From an uncultured Bacilli bacterium (lineage in GTDB: Bacteria; Bacillota_I; Bacilli_A; RF39; UBA660), in contig CAKOQM010000039.1 of NCBI GenBank assembly GCA_934101275.1, positions 1 to 11,688 of the forward strand: DNA of 11,688 nt, written 5' to 3'. A program made the position numbers and the translations under genes. A model generated the notes under the pieces. That model had not been told where the DNA came from and made no database searches. It worked only from the letters and a program-made list of their open reading frames with translations. Shown here piece after piece: positions 1 through 7,039 of the stretch (position 1 is its first letter; each line of letters begins with the position of its first letter).

Positions 1-56
1 ACTATAATTGTTCTATTTCTTTTTCTTAAAATATATGCTATAGCATTTTTTAGCAT
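1..56 (-). CDS. Start of a probable ABC-transporter permease (partial, cut by window edge)
   Basis: Only the first 18 codons are visible, and the gene continues past base 1. The ATG at 54-56 is preceded by a strong AGGAGG ribosome binding site (complement of 65-70) with an 8-base spacer, and further up by a consensus promoter, so this is a real gene start. The peptide begins MLKNAIAYILRKRNRTIIV: a short amphipathic stretch, then a basic cluster, then the start of a hydrophobic segment. That pattern is typical of the cytoplasmic N-terminus of FtsX/MacB-type permeases of ABC exporters, but 18 residues are too few to fix the family. Another membrane protein with the same kind of N-terminus cannot be excluded. 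Confidence 0.6.
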   Translation of the reverse strand, partial: MLKNAIAYILRKRNRTII

Positions 57-111
57 TTTATCAACCTCCTATCTTCAAATTTTTTATTTAAGAACGTATA
101 TAATCCACGTA

Positions 112-140
112 ATTATATTATTTTTTTAGATTTTTGTCAA
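112..140 (-). promoter_or_regulatory. Consensus sigma-A promoter of the left-edge permease gene
   Basis: On the minus strand TTGACA (135-140) and TATAAT (112-117) are both perfect and separated by exactly 17 bases. Transcription would start near 104-106 and give a leader of about 48 bases before the ATG at 56. No operator-like repeat is visible in the leader, so the gene looks strongly and perhaps constitutively expressed. The promoter lies just outside the IS66-type remnant. Confidence 0.85.
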
Positions 141-205
141 TTTTTCAATGGGCAGATTTAATGTTATTATTTACAGCCCACGACTAAAAGAATAAACAAT
201 TTTGC

Positions 206-957
206 TTATTTTTTAAGTTCTAAAAGTTCAGTTAGTGTATAAGGATTATCTTCGACTAGTCTTTTCAAGCTTTCATACTCATTCACACCATATATTCTAC
301 AAGTCTCAATATAACTTTTTATATTGGCATAATCGGATGTTCTATCTATATTTTGAAATTGGCCTGATACTTTCATCTTAGATTTTACACCTCTTAAGTT
401 TCTTTCACTTAAGTTGTTTGTAAAAGGTATATCAAAGTCCAAAATCCAATAAATATAATTGTCTCTATATTCCATAATTCGTTTTATTAAAGTTAATTCT
501 TTTTCAGTGTAATATGGCTTTGAATCTTTTTCATTTTCTTCCAATCCCGGCAATAAATTTTGATCTATTTCTAAAATAAAATCATTTATATCATCACTAC
601 TAAATGCTTCCATACCTTTTTCAATTAATTCATTTCTCGTATAGTCGAACTTTTGAAATAAAGATATTAGATTTTTACACCATGTTCTATCTGGAATATT
701 AATCTCTACCTTTTTTAAATCTCTAAGAAAATGCTGGCAGCACCCAGCATTTATAAACCCATATTCTGAATTATAATTAACCTTATTTTGGTCATGTTCT
801 ACAACTGTGTTAGAACTCAAAACATTTAAGATGTTATCTTTATCCAAACCTTTCTTATCTTTCTTTTTAAAATTCTTCTTATTTTATTATAAGGGACGTT
901 GCCTACATTAGATAAAGTTAAAGACAATATTTTAGTAGTACTCCCGTAAATACAAGC
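206..957 (-). pseudogene. Decayed IS66-family transposase (two frames, N-terminal part missing)
   Basis: IS66 transposases are DDE enzymes of roughly 450-520 residues. Here about 213 codons of the C-terminal part remain in one frame (847 down to 206). The second catalytic Asp is seen in VEHDQNKVNY (about residue 19). It is followed by the conserved CQHFLRDLKK stretch, and the catalytic Glu lies in NNLSERNLRGVKSKMKVSGQF (about residue 148). The first Asp region is absent. A second frame, open from 957 down to about 829, encodes YGSTTKILSLTLSNVGNVPY, which resembles the earlier IS66 middle domain (LLS..GNVP). The two pieces are joined in different frames near 850-885, which suggests an internal deletion plus frameshift. 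The downstream frame could only start at a TTG without a proper ribosome binding site. No TnpA or TnpB gene is present. A 5-base inverted repeat at 149-153/176-180 may mark the element end, but this is unproven. Confidence 0.85.
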
Positions 958-986
958 TTATAATCTTAATTCACTAAACTAGCACT

Positions 987-1607
987 TTATTCATTCCAAA
1001 AATAATCATAAGAAGCTTTAATGAGGCCACTTGCATAAGGAGCAATTTGATATTCTTTAAAAATAAAAATAATCTTATTTTCTTCTAAGACAAAATTTTC
1101 ATAATTTTCTTTTAAAGGCCGCGTACCTTCCATAAGCCAGGTAGCATTTGTTATTCTAGGAGATAAAAGTAAATCTCCCCGAAGACTTTGACTAACGTCT
1201 TTAAGAAAATTCTCATCCTTATTTATCAAATCATCAAGTGTTAAAAACGCATTACTCTCTTTATGAATAACCCATGTTTTTATGTCATGACGAGGATGAG
1301 CTCCACCAACATAAGTTTCGATGATTAAAAAAACGGATTCATAATTTTCTGTTTCATAAACACTACCCTCTACATAAAAAGAAGCATCTTGATATGTTTT
1401 AAAAAGATGGGCTTTACTATTTTGAATTTCTTCTGCGACAGCTTCTTGTAAGACTTTATTTTTTATTGTTGGGTTTCTTATAACAACGTTCTTTTTTACC
1501 TTGGTGACAGGCTCAAAGACGGTGTTCGCCTTAATATTAAGCTGATAAAGCATAAGAAAAAGTAAAATAGAAAAAAAGAAAAGGAGAAAAAATATTTTTA
1601 GTTTCAT
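987..1607 (-). CDS. Membrane-anchored DUF3298 / RsiV-like extracytoplasmic protein
   Basis: The 206-residue product has a basic N-terminus and one hydrophobic segment (about 4-21), followed by an extracytoplasmic domain. There is no lipobox Cys, so the segment is an uncleaved anchor or a signal peptide. Two DUF3298 hallmarks are present: YVGGAHP (about 99-105), followed by a beta-strand and an LTLDDLI motif (about 122-128), and near the C-terminus EYQIAPYASG (about 185-194). This domain forms the outer part of the anti-sigma factor RsiV, which binds lysozyme, and it also occurs in PdaC-like envelope proteins. No sigma-factor gene is adjacent and no cytoplasmic anti-sigma domain precedes the membrane segment, so an anti-sigma role is not supported; an envelope-binding role is more likely. 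It lies 68 bases after clpB, beyond the clpB terminator, and no convincing Shine-Dalgarno precedes the ATG. Confidence 0.75.
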   Translation of the reverse strand: MKLKIFFLLFFFSILLFLMLYQLNIKANTVFEPVTKVKKNVVIRNPTIKNKVLQEAVAEEIQNSKAHLFKTYQDASFYVEGSVYETENYESVFLIIETYVGGAHPRHDIKTWVIHKESNAFLTLDDLINKDENFLKDVSQSLRGDLLLSPRITNATWLMEGTRPLKENYENFVLEENKIIFIFKEYQIAPYASGLIKASYDYFWNE

Positions 1608-1642
1608 ACTAAGATGTATGCTCGTTTATTTTTTATATAACC

Positions 1643-1671
1643 AAAAAAACGTACCTTTTTTAAGTACGTTT
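1643..1671 (-). terminator. Rho-independent terminator after clpB
   Basis: On the minus strand AACGTAC (complement of 1664-1670) pairs with GTACGTT (complement of 1648-1654), extendable by a wobble and an A-T pair, and is followed by a run of seven T. The hairpin begins a few bases after the clpB stop. It separates clpB from the DUF3298 gene. Confidence 0.9.
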
Positions 1672-1675
1672 CTTT

Positions 1676-3784
1676 TTATTTTGTTTGAATCGTAAAGTTA
1701 TCTTCTGAAGCGTCAACGATTAAAACATCATTTGGTTTTAAGTCTTGTTCAATCATATATTTAGCAAGTAAGGTTTCAATGTTTTTGGTAACATATCTTC
1801 TAATAGGTCTAGCTCCGTAATTTTCGTCAAAAGATTCATCGATAACTTTTTGACGTGCTTTTTCGGTTAACTCTAAAGATATTTGTTTATCTTTCAAACG
1901 ATTATTAATTTCACCAATAATCTTATCTAAAATAGATCCCACAACATCTTTATGTAAAGAATGAAAGACAATAATTTCATCAATACGGTTAATAAATTCT
2001 GGACGGAAGTTATTTTTAAGTTCATTTAAAACTTTTTCTTCCGCATTTTCTTCATTATCTAAGATATATTCGCTACCTAAGTTACTTGTCATAATGATAA
2101 TCGTGTTTTTAAAGTCAACCGTTCTTCCTTGGGAATCGGTAAGACGACCATCATCTAAGATTTGTAAAAGAATATTAAAGACGTCTTTATGGGCTTTTTC
2201 TATCTCATCAAATAAAACAATACTATATGGATTTCTTCTTACGGCTTCGGTTAAAACACCACCTTCATCATAACCGACATATCCTGGAGGCGCTCCGATA
2301 AGTCTTGAAACATTAAAGGCTTCCATATATTCTGAACAATCAATACGAATCATATGACGTTCATCATCAAAAAGTTCATAAGCAAGGCTTTTGGCTACTT
2401 CAGTTTTACCAACACCCGTTGGTCCTAAAAAGATAAAAGAACCGATAGGACGATTAGGATCTTTAATACCACTTCTCGCTCTTAAAATCGCATCACTTAC
2501 TCTTCTTAAAGCATCATCTTGACCGATGACTCTTGTTCTTAAACGGTCATAAAGGTGAAGAAGCTTATCTTTTTCACTGCTAACAAGCTTAGAAACCGGA
2601 ATCTTTGTCCATCTAGAAATAATAGAGGCAATACCTTCTTCATCAACGATGTCAGATAAAATACCTTCCTTTTCTTCTTTACGTAATTCCTCTAATTCTT
2701 TTTCAAGTTTAGGAATCGTTCCATGACGAAGACGAGCGCTGGTCTCTAAATCATAGTTGTTCTCAGCATTTTGTAAATCAAAACGAGCTTTTTCCAATTC
2801 ACTCTTTTTTTGATTTATTTTATCTTTTAAACCTTTTTCGTCTTCCCATTTATGCCGCATTTCACTTTCTTCTTTTTTTAAGTCCGAAAGCTCTTCATCA
2901 ATTTTCATAACTCTTGCTTTTGATAAGTCATCTTTTTCTTTCTTTAAAGCTTGACGTTCAATTTCTAAAGACATAATTTTACGGGTTAACTTATCAAGAG
3001 GAACCGGAACAGAATCGAGTTGCATTTTAATGGTGGCACAAGCTTCATCAACTAAATCAATGGCTTTATCTGGCAAATAACGATCTGTAATATATCTATC
3101 GGATAAAGTAGCCGCTGCGACTAAGGCACTGTCTTTAATAGTAACTCCATGAAATATTTCAAACCGTTCTTTTAAGCCTCTTAAAATGGTAATTGTATCC
3201 ATAACCGTTGGTTCAGATACTAAAACTTTTTGAAAACGTCTTTCCAAAGCTCCATCTTTTTCAATATATTTTCGATATTCGTTTAAAGTAGTCGCGCCAA
3301 TTAAATGAATTTCACCGCGTGCAAGCATAGGTTTTAACATATTAGAAACATCCATAGCCCCTTCGGCACCATTACCAACAATCATATGAATTTCATCAAT
3401 GAACATAATAATGTTGCCATCACTTTTTTCAATTTCTTTTAAAACAGCTTTTAGACGTTCCTCAAATTCACCACGATATTTAGCACCAGCCACTAAAGCT
3501 CCTAAATCAAGTTCCCAAATCGTTTTATTTTTAAGACTATTAGGAACATCTCCTGCTACTATTCTTTGGGCAAGTCCCTCTACAATTGCTGTTTTACCAA
3601 CACCTGGTTCACCAATTAAAACAGGATTATTCTTACTCTTACGTGATAAAATACGAATAACATTCCTAACTTCTTCATCACGACCTATAACAGGGTCAAC
3701 TTTGTTGTCACGAGCATTCTTAGTAATATCACGTCCATATTTATCTAAGACATTTTTTAATTCTTCATTGTTTTCATTATACAT
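1676..3784 (-). CDS. clpB: ClpB disaggregase lacking the N-terminal domain
   Basis: ClpB is a hexameric AAA+ unfoldase that, with DnaK, threads aggregated proteins through its pore after heat stress. The 702-residue product has both ATPase modules. NBD1 has Walker A GEPGVGKT (58-65), pore loop KYRG (102-105), Walker B IIMFIDE (125-131) and the GALERRF arginine fingers (178-184). A long charged coiled coil (about 265-385) is the ClpB-type middle domain, which separates it from ClpC. NBD2 has Walker A GPTGVGKT (454-461), pore loop GYVG (501-504), Walker B SIVLFDE (521-527), sensor 1 TSN (566-568) and sensor 2 GAR (657-659). Full-length ClpB is about 860 residues; here the N-terminal substrate-binding domain of about 150 residues is missing. 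The ATG sits 8 bases after GGAGG and just below the promoter, so the short form is the true start, as in Mollicutes. Expression should be HrcA-controlled through the upstream CIRCE element. Confidence 0.97.
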   Translation of the reverse strand: MYNENNEELKNVLDKYGRDITKNARDNKVDPVIGRDEEVRNVIRILSRKSKNNPVLIGEPGVGKTAIVEGLAQRIVAGDVPNSLKNKTIWELDLGALVAGAKYRGEFEERLKAVLKEIEKSDGNIIMFIDEIHMIVGNGAEGAMDVSNMLKPMLARGEIHLIGATTLNEYRKYIEKDGALERRFQKVLVSEPTVMDTITILRGLKERFEIFHGVTIKDSALVAAATLSDRYITDRYLPDKAIDLVDEACATIKMQLDSVPVPLDKLTRKIMSLEIERQALKKEKDDLSKARVMKIDEELSDLKKEESEMRHKWEDEKGLKDKINQKKSELEKARFDLQNAENNYDLETSARLRHGTIPKLEKELEELRKEEKEGILSDIVDEEGIASIISRWTKIPVSKLVSSEKDKLLHLYDRLRTRVIGQDDALRRVSDAILRARSGIKDPNRPIGSFIFLGPTGVGKTEVAKSLAYELFDDERHMIRIDCSEYMEAFNVSRLIGAPPGYVGYDEGGVLTEAVRRNPYSIVLFDEIEKAHKDVFNILLQILDDGRLTDSQGRTVDFKNTIIIMTSNLGSEYILDNEENAEEKVLNELKNNFRPEFINRIDEIIVFHSLHKDVVGSILDKIIGEINNRLKDKQISLELTEKARQKVIDESFDENYGARPIRRYVTKNIETLLAKYMIEQDLKPNDVLIVDASEDNFTIQTK

Positions 3785-3812
3785 ATTTTATCCCTCCTTT
3801 TTAAACATCACT

Positions 3813-3841
3813 ATTATACCTCTATAATTAGCACTTGTCAA
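3813..3841 (-). promoter_or_regulatory. Sigma-A promoter of clpB
   Basis: On the minus strand TTGACA (3836-3841) and TATAAT (3813-3818) are perfect and 17 bases apart. The -35 box lies mostly in the spacer of the CIRCE operator, so HrcA bound there would block RNA polymerase. An AAGGAGGGA ribosome binding site (complement of 3791-3799) follows before the ATG at 3784. Confidence 0.92.
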
Positions 3842-3854
3842 TACAGAGTGCTAA
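3828..3854. promoter_or_regulatory. CIRCE operator (HrcA binding site)
   Basis: The inverted repeat TTAGCACTT-N9-GAGTGCTAA matches the CIRCE consensus TTAGCACTC-N9-GAGTGCTAA at 17 of 18 arm positions, with the exact nine-base spacer. The single change is C to T at the inner end of the left arm. CIRCE is bound by the heat-shock repressor HrcA, so clpB should be derepressed on heat shock. hrcA itself is not in the window. Confidence 0.95.
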
Positions 3855-3863
3855 TTATATTTT

Positions 3864-3893
3864 AAAAATATATCTAATCGAAATTAGACATAT
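3864..3893 (-). terminator. Terminator after the exported-protein gene, UUCG tetraloop
   Basis: On the minus strand ATATGTCTAAT and ATTAGATATAT pair over 11 positions with one G-U wobble and enclose a TTCG tetraloop. A short T run follows. It lies about 33 bases after the TAG stop of the 661-residue exported protein and just ahead of the clpB promoter, so it insulates clpB from read-through. On the plus strand the same hairpin has one mismatch and a run of seven T, but no plus-strand gene needs it. Confidence 0.8.
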
Positions 3894-3926
3894 TTTTTTC
3901 TGTACCTATTATACATTTCGTATCGC

Positions 3927-5912
3927 CTACTCTACAACAATTTCAAATGGACTACTTGCCGTACCTATACCACCATTTATTTTGGCATCTCCTTTGATAT
4001 TTATAACCACGCGAATAGCAACATTTTGATTAACATGAGTGGCACTACTTAAAGATCCCACTCCACTTAAAGAATATGCTCTGGATGCTTCAGCGGCACC
4101 ATCATAATAACTTGGTGTCATGGTCCAATAACCAGTACCACTATAGGTGTAAGAAGATCTATTGGTATAGCCAAAGGCATATCCACTAAGCATTAATTCA
4201 TCTACCGTAATTAAGCCGATTGGATAAGTTAAAGCCTTATTACCTTTTGAACTATTAGACAAAGTAAATAAATCGTTTGTATTAGAGCATGTTAAAAGAG
4301 GTGTAAATAAAACTCGATAACGTTTGTAAGTATTATAAAAAGTATAAGAATTACCTGAAATAGCATCGCCCTGATAAAAACTTCTATCATTACAAAAACC
4401 GGGATCAACAATAACTTTTTCATTACTTGTATTTGATATGTTATTTACATACCAATTATCTACTTCTTCTTTCAAATTACTGTTGATTTCATTTGCATTT
4501 GATTGATTAGTGCTTTCATTCAAAGTCTTGCCATACATATAACCGATATAAGCTGGATTGTTCTTTACTAAATTATAAGGAACTGCTAATTTATTAGTTA
4601 AAGCTGATCCTGTTGCATTTGGAGTAGTGCCTGAATACAAGAGCCTTACGCTACCGTCACCATTAATGCGAATGATGCGCCAGTAAAAGCCAGCAAATTT
4701 CACATAATTATTACTTACTGAACCACGATAATAATAAGAAATCCCATCATTATCTTCCATTTGATAAAGTCCTTTATCCGATTTGTCACTTTCATTTTCT
4801 TTTTGTGAAATAGTATAACCATTTATTAAATACCTTCGTATTTTAATAGTAGAACCTCCGGAGCCTGTTATTTCACCGTCTTCCATTTGAACACTCGTTA
4901 TTTCTATTATACTCGAACAATTAATTTGGTTAGTCCATATTTTAATGACATCTGAACTGTTCGTGTCAAAACCAGAATTGCAAAAATAATATTTTGTATT
5001 GCCAGTATAATTTAATGTAGTAGGATCTAGTCTTTTGGCATCTTGAATGTCTAGTAGTCCTGTAGAGGAATTAAAAGTATAGCCCGTGCCGATTAAAGGA
5101 AATATATTTTCATTTGTTAAATCAGCAAATCTTTTATCTTTATCCTTCAACGCTACCAAATCAGGATGTGGCATCGTCGATTTTATATAATCCAAATAGG
5201 TTGATTTGTTTTCACTCCAAACAAGAATTGGAGCTGTTTTACTAAAATCAGGAGCTTGTTTAATTGCTATTTTTTGCTTAGATATTTCTGGGGTTGTTTG
5301 ATATTCATTGGCAAGTATCGCATCAGCTAAAGTATCATATCCTTGCTCTACTGGACTATAATTACTTCTTTGAGCACTTATAGTTACTTTAGCTAGAAAT
5401 TTTGTGCCCATAGAATCAGTATCTTCAGCGGTTACACTTTCATCCATCCATAATCTTATATTATAGTCAGCACTATCATCTGTACCGAGTGATCCTGGAA
5501 CAAGAACTTTAGAAATCGATGCATTATCTAAAGTTGTTACATTATCTTCTAAATCATTTAAATTTGTAATCGCTTCATTATTTATCATAGCCTTAATATA
5601 TTTATAAGGCATTGTCGAATCATTTAAAATTTCTAAATTAACCGTATAACTTAAAAATAAATCACATGTATTTGTGATAGTAAAACTATAAGGCGTTAAC
5701 TTCTTACCTTCTTCATCCAATATGGGATATGCCTTATCTAAATTGATATCATTTTTTTCACTTGTTAATGATAGACTCAAGCAACTTGTGACTAATTTAT
5801 TAGAATTGGTACTAGAAAATGATAAAAACCAATAGGCATAAGATATGCTTATAATACTCGCAATTGCTATAACAATAATGATTCCAATACCTATTTTTTT
5901 CTTTTTTATCAT
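3927..5912 (-). CDS. Large exported protein: TasA/camelysin-like head, C-type-lectin-like tail
   Basis: The product is about 661 residues; numbers here count from the first in-frame Met at 5918. A lysine-rich start and a hydrophobic segment (about 9-29) ending in SISYAYW resemble SipW-type signal peptides. Residues about 30-185 look like the beta-sandwich of TasA/camelysin-like proteins (NTCDLFLSYTVNLEI). A linker and unknown middle part follow (about 190-390). The C-terminal module contains VKFAGFYWRIIRINGDGSVR (407-425), IGYMYG (458-463), TYPIGLITVDE (564-574), GYWTMTPSYY (596-605) and RVVIN (636-640). That order is typical of DUF6273-like domains, which I relate to the C-type-lectin/formylglycine-enzyme fold. 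Six cysteines (46, 85, 313, 334, 509, 544) form three neighbouring pairs, suggesting disulfides outside the cell. I do not recognise a specific gene. Likely roles are surface adhesion or matrix, by inference only. No SipW or sortase gene is near. Confidence 0.8.
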   Translation of the reverse strand: MIKKKKIGIGIIIVIAIASIISISYAYWFLSFSSTNSNKLVTSCLSLSLTSEKNDINLDKAYPILDEEGKKLTPYSFTITNTCDLFLSYTVNLEILNDSTMPYKYIKAMINNEAITNLNDLEDNVTTLDNASISKVLVPGSLGTDDSADYNIRLWMDESVTAEDTDSMGTKFLAKVTISAQRSNYSPVEQGYDTLADAILANEYQTTPEISKQKIAIKQAPDFSKTAPILVWSENKSTYLDYIKSTMPHPDLVALKDKDKRFADLTNENIFPLIGTGYTFNSSTGLLDIQDAKRLDPTTLNYTGNTKYYFCNSGFDTNSSDVIKIWTNQINCSSIIEITSVQMEDGEITGSGGSTIKIRRYLINGYTISQKENESDKSDKGLYQMEDNDGISYYYRGSVSNNYVKFAGFYWRIIRINGDGSVRLLYSGTTPNATGSALTNKLAVPYNLVKNNPAYIGYMYGKTLNESTNQSNANEINSNLKEEVDNWYVNNISNTSNEKVIVDPGFCNDRSFYQGDAISGNSYTFYNTYKRYRVLFTPLLTCSNTNDLFTLSNSSKGNKALTYPIGLITVDELMLSGYAFGYTNRSSYTYSGTGYWTMTPSYYDGAAEASRAYSLSGVGSLSSATHVNQNVAIRVVINIKGDAKINGGIGTASSPFEIVVE

Positions 5913-5921
5913 TACCATGCA

Positions 5922-5926
5922 CTCCT
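5922..5926 (-). promoter_or_regulatory. Ribosome binding site deciding the start of the exported-protein gene
   Basis: AGGAG on the minus strand is only 3 bases from the first ATG (5916-5918) but 9 bases from the second in-frame ATG (5910-5912). The normal spacing favours the second, giving a product starting MIKKKK. The longer form would add only Met-Val. Confidence 0.7.
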
Positions 5927-6021
5927 ATAAGATTAGTATGTAACACAACATAAGAAATAAACTATTGTATTTATTACACTACAATTGTACCAAATTTCTG
6001 ACAAAAAGTCTTTGGTTTTAA

Positions 6022-6037
6022 GTAAATGTTCATTTAC
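6022..6037. repeat. Short hairpin-forming palindrome near the left element end
   Basis: GTAAATG and CATTTAC form a perfect 7-base palindrome around TT. It contains GTTC, a tetranucleotide of the kind IS91-type elements target, and lies six bases before the larger inverted repeat. It may mark the boundary between host DNA and the element; this is an inference. Confidence 0.45.
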
Positions 6038-6043
6038 AAAAAA

Positions 6044-6096
6044 AGCACTTGAGTTTAGTATAAATGTCATTCAAAACAAAAAACAAATCAAGTGCT
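6044..6096. repeat. Inverted repeat AGCACTTGA / TCAAGTGCT with 35-base loop
   Basis: Arms of nine bases (6044-6052 and 6088-6096) are exact complements around a 35-base A-rich loop. Read on the minus strand the hairpin is followed by seven T, so it could terminate transcription running out of the element toward the exported-protein gene. It could equally be a subterminal hairpin recognised by the Y2 transposase or an arm site for the recombinase. No -35/-10 pair around it is convincing. Confidence 0.6.
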
Positions 6097-6181
6097 ACTT
6101 ATATTATATACATTTTATAAATTAAATAAAGCCTTTTTTGTGATTTTTGTTTTAACAAATTAAAGAAAGAAGGTATTTTTT

Positions 6182-7039
6182 ATGACTAAGGATATGCAAA
6201 AAGTCAAAGATCTATTATTACTAAGAAAATGTTCAGATAGAACTATTTCGAACTATTTAAGTTGTATTAATAGATTCAAAAATTATTATAAGAGAAAGGA
6301 TTTAGAAAAATTAAATGAAGATGATATTTTAGAGTATTTAAAGAAAAACTTTATTAATATTGGTTGTTCTGCTGCTACGATTAATGTTAATCGTGCGGCA
6401 ATTAAATATTATTATTTAGTTAATTTTAATAAAAATTTTAGTAATGTTTTACTCCCTCAAACTAAGATTCCATCTAGATTTCCTAAAATTATTTCTAAAC
6501 AGGATTTCATTAAAATGTTTAATTCTGAATTTAATTTGAAACATAAAATCTGGATTATGCTTGCTTATGGTTCTGGCCTTAGAATAAGCGAAGTTGCTTC
6601 TTTGAAAATTTCTGATATTTTAAGTAAGGAACATAAAATTAGAATTATAGGTAAAGGCAATAAAGAAAGGTATGCTCCATTACCAAATTTTACTTTAAAG
6701 CTTTTAAGATTATACTGGATTCAAAATAAAGATAAAATAACTAATGATTATTTTTTTCCAGGAAAATATAAAGCAACTAAAGATACATGCATAAGTTCTT
6801 TTGGTATTAAAGAAGCTTTTCAAAAAATCAAAGAAAACAATAATCTAGATAATTCCATTACTTTCCACACGCTTAGACATTCTTATGCTACTGAGTTTAT
6901 TAAAAATGGTAGTGATATTTGGGAATTAAAAAATATTTTAGGGCATTCATCTATCAATACCACTTCTATATATCTTCATATGGCTGAAAACTTTAGAGAT
7001 GTCTATTTACCTTTAAATGAGGTTAGTAAATATGTCTAA
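6182..7039 (+). CDS. Tyrosine recombinase (phage-integrase family) of the IS91-type element
   Basis: This 285-residue enzyme cuts and rejoins DNA through a 3'-phosphotyrosine link. The N-terminal helical core-binding domain (about 5-90) and the catalytic domain (about 100-280) are both present. All six catalytic residues are visible: R134 in GLRISE, K158 in GKGNKER, H229 and R232 in HTLRH, H255 in LGHSS, and nucleophile Y264 in SIYLHM. The length and layout match small XerC/D-like integrases without an arm-binding domain. The ATG is 8 bases after a GAAGG ribosome binding site. Its last codons overlap the start of the transposase gene, so the two are probably translated together. It is more likely the element's accessory recombinase than the host Xer protein, because of its setting. 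Unlike the transposase it is intact. Confidence 0.92.
   Translation: MTKDMQKVKDLLLLRKCSDRTISNYLSCINRFKNYYKRKDLEKLNEDDILEYLKKNFINIGCSAATINVNRAAIKYYYLVNFNKNFSNVLLPQTKIPSRFPKIISKQDFIKMFNSEFNLKHKIWIMLAYGSGLRISEVASLKISDILSKEHKIRIIGKGNKERYAPLPNFTLKLLRLYWIQNKDKITNDYFFPGKYKATKDTCISSFGIKEAFQKIKENNNLDNSITFHTLRHSYATEFIKNGSDIWELKNILGHSSINTTSIYLHMAENFRDVYLPLNEVSKYV
7019..7022 (+). promoter_or_regulatory. Ribosome binding site inside the recombinase gene, for the transposase
   Basis: GAGG lies 9 bases before the ATG at 7032, inside the last codons of the recombinase. It favours 7032 over an earlier in-frame ATG at 7017. The start overlaps the recombinase stop (7037-7039) by 8 bases, an arrangement suited to translational coupling. 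Confidence 0.6.

Noticed and set aside
3399..4029. Plus-strand open frames opposite the start of clpB and the end of the exported-protein gene
   Set aside because: They lie opposite well-supported genes, have no ribosome binding site or known domain, and are typical antisense shadows in AT-rich DNA.
3927..5912. Diversity-generating retroelement target, because of the lectin-like C-terminus
   Set aside because: No reverse transcriptase, template repeat or duplicated variable segment is present in the window.
5930..6005. Promoter for the exported-protein gene
   Set aside because: Candidates such as TTGGTA-18-TACAAT exist, but none is clearly better than others in this AT-rich stretch.
6044..6096. 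A second CIRCE element, because the arm AGCACTTGA resembles the CIRCE half-site
   Set aside because: The arms are 35 bases apart instead of nine and the outer bases do not match the CIRCE consensus.
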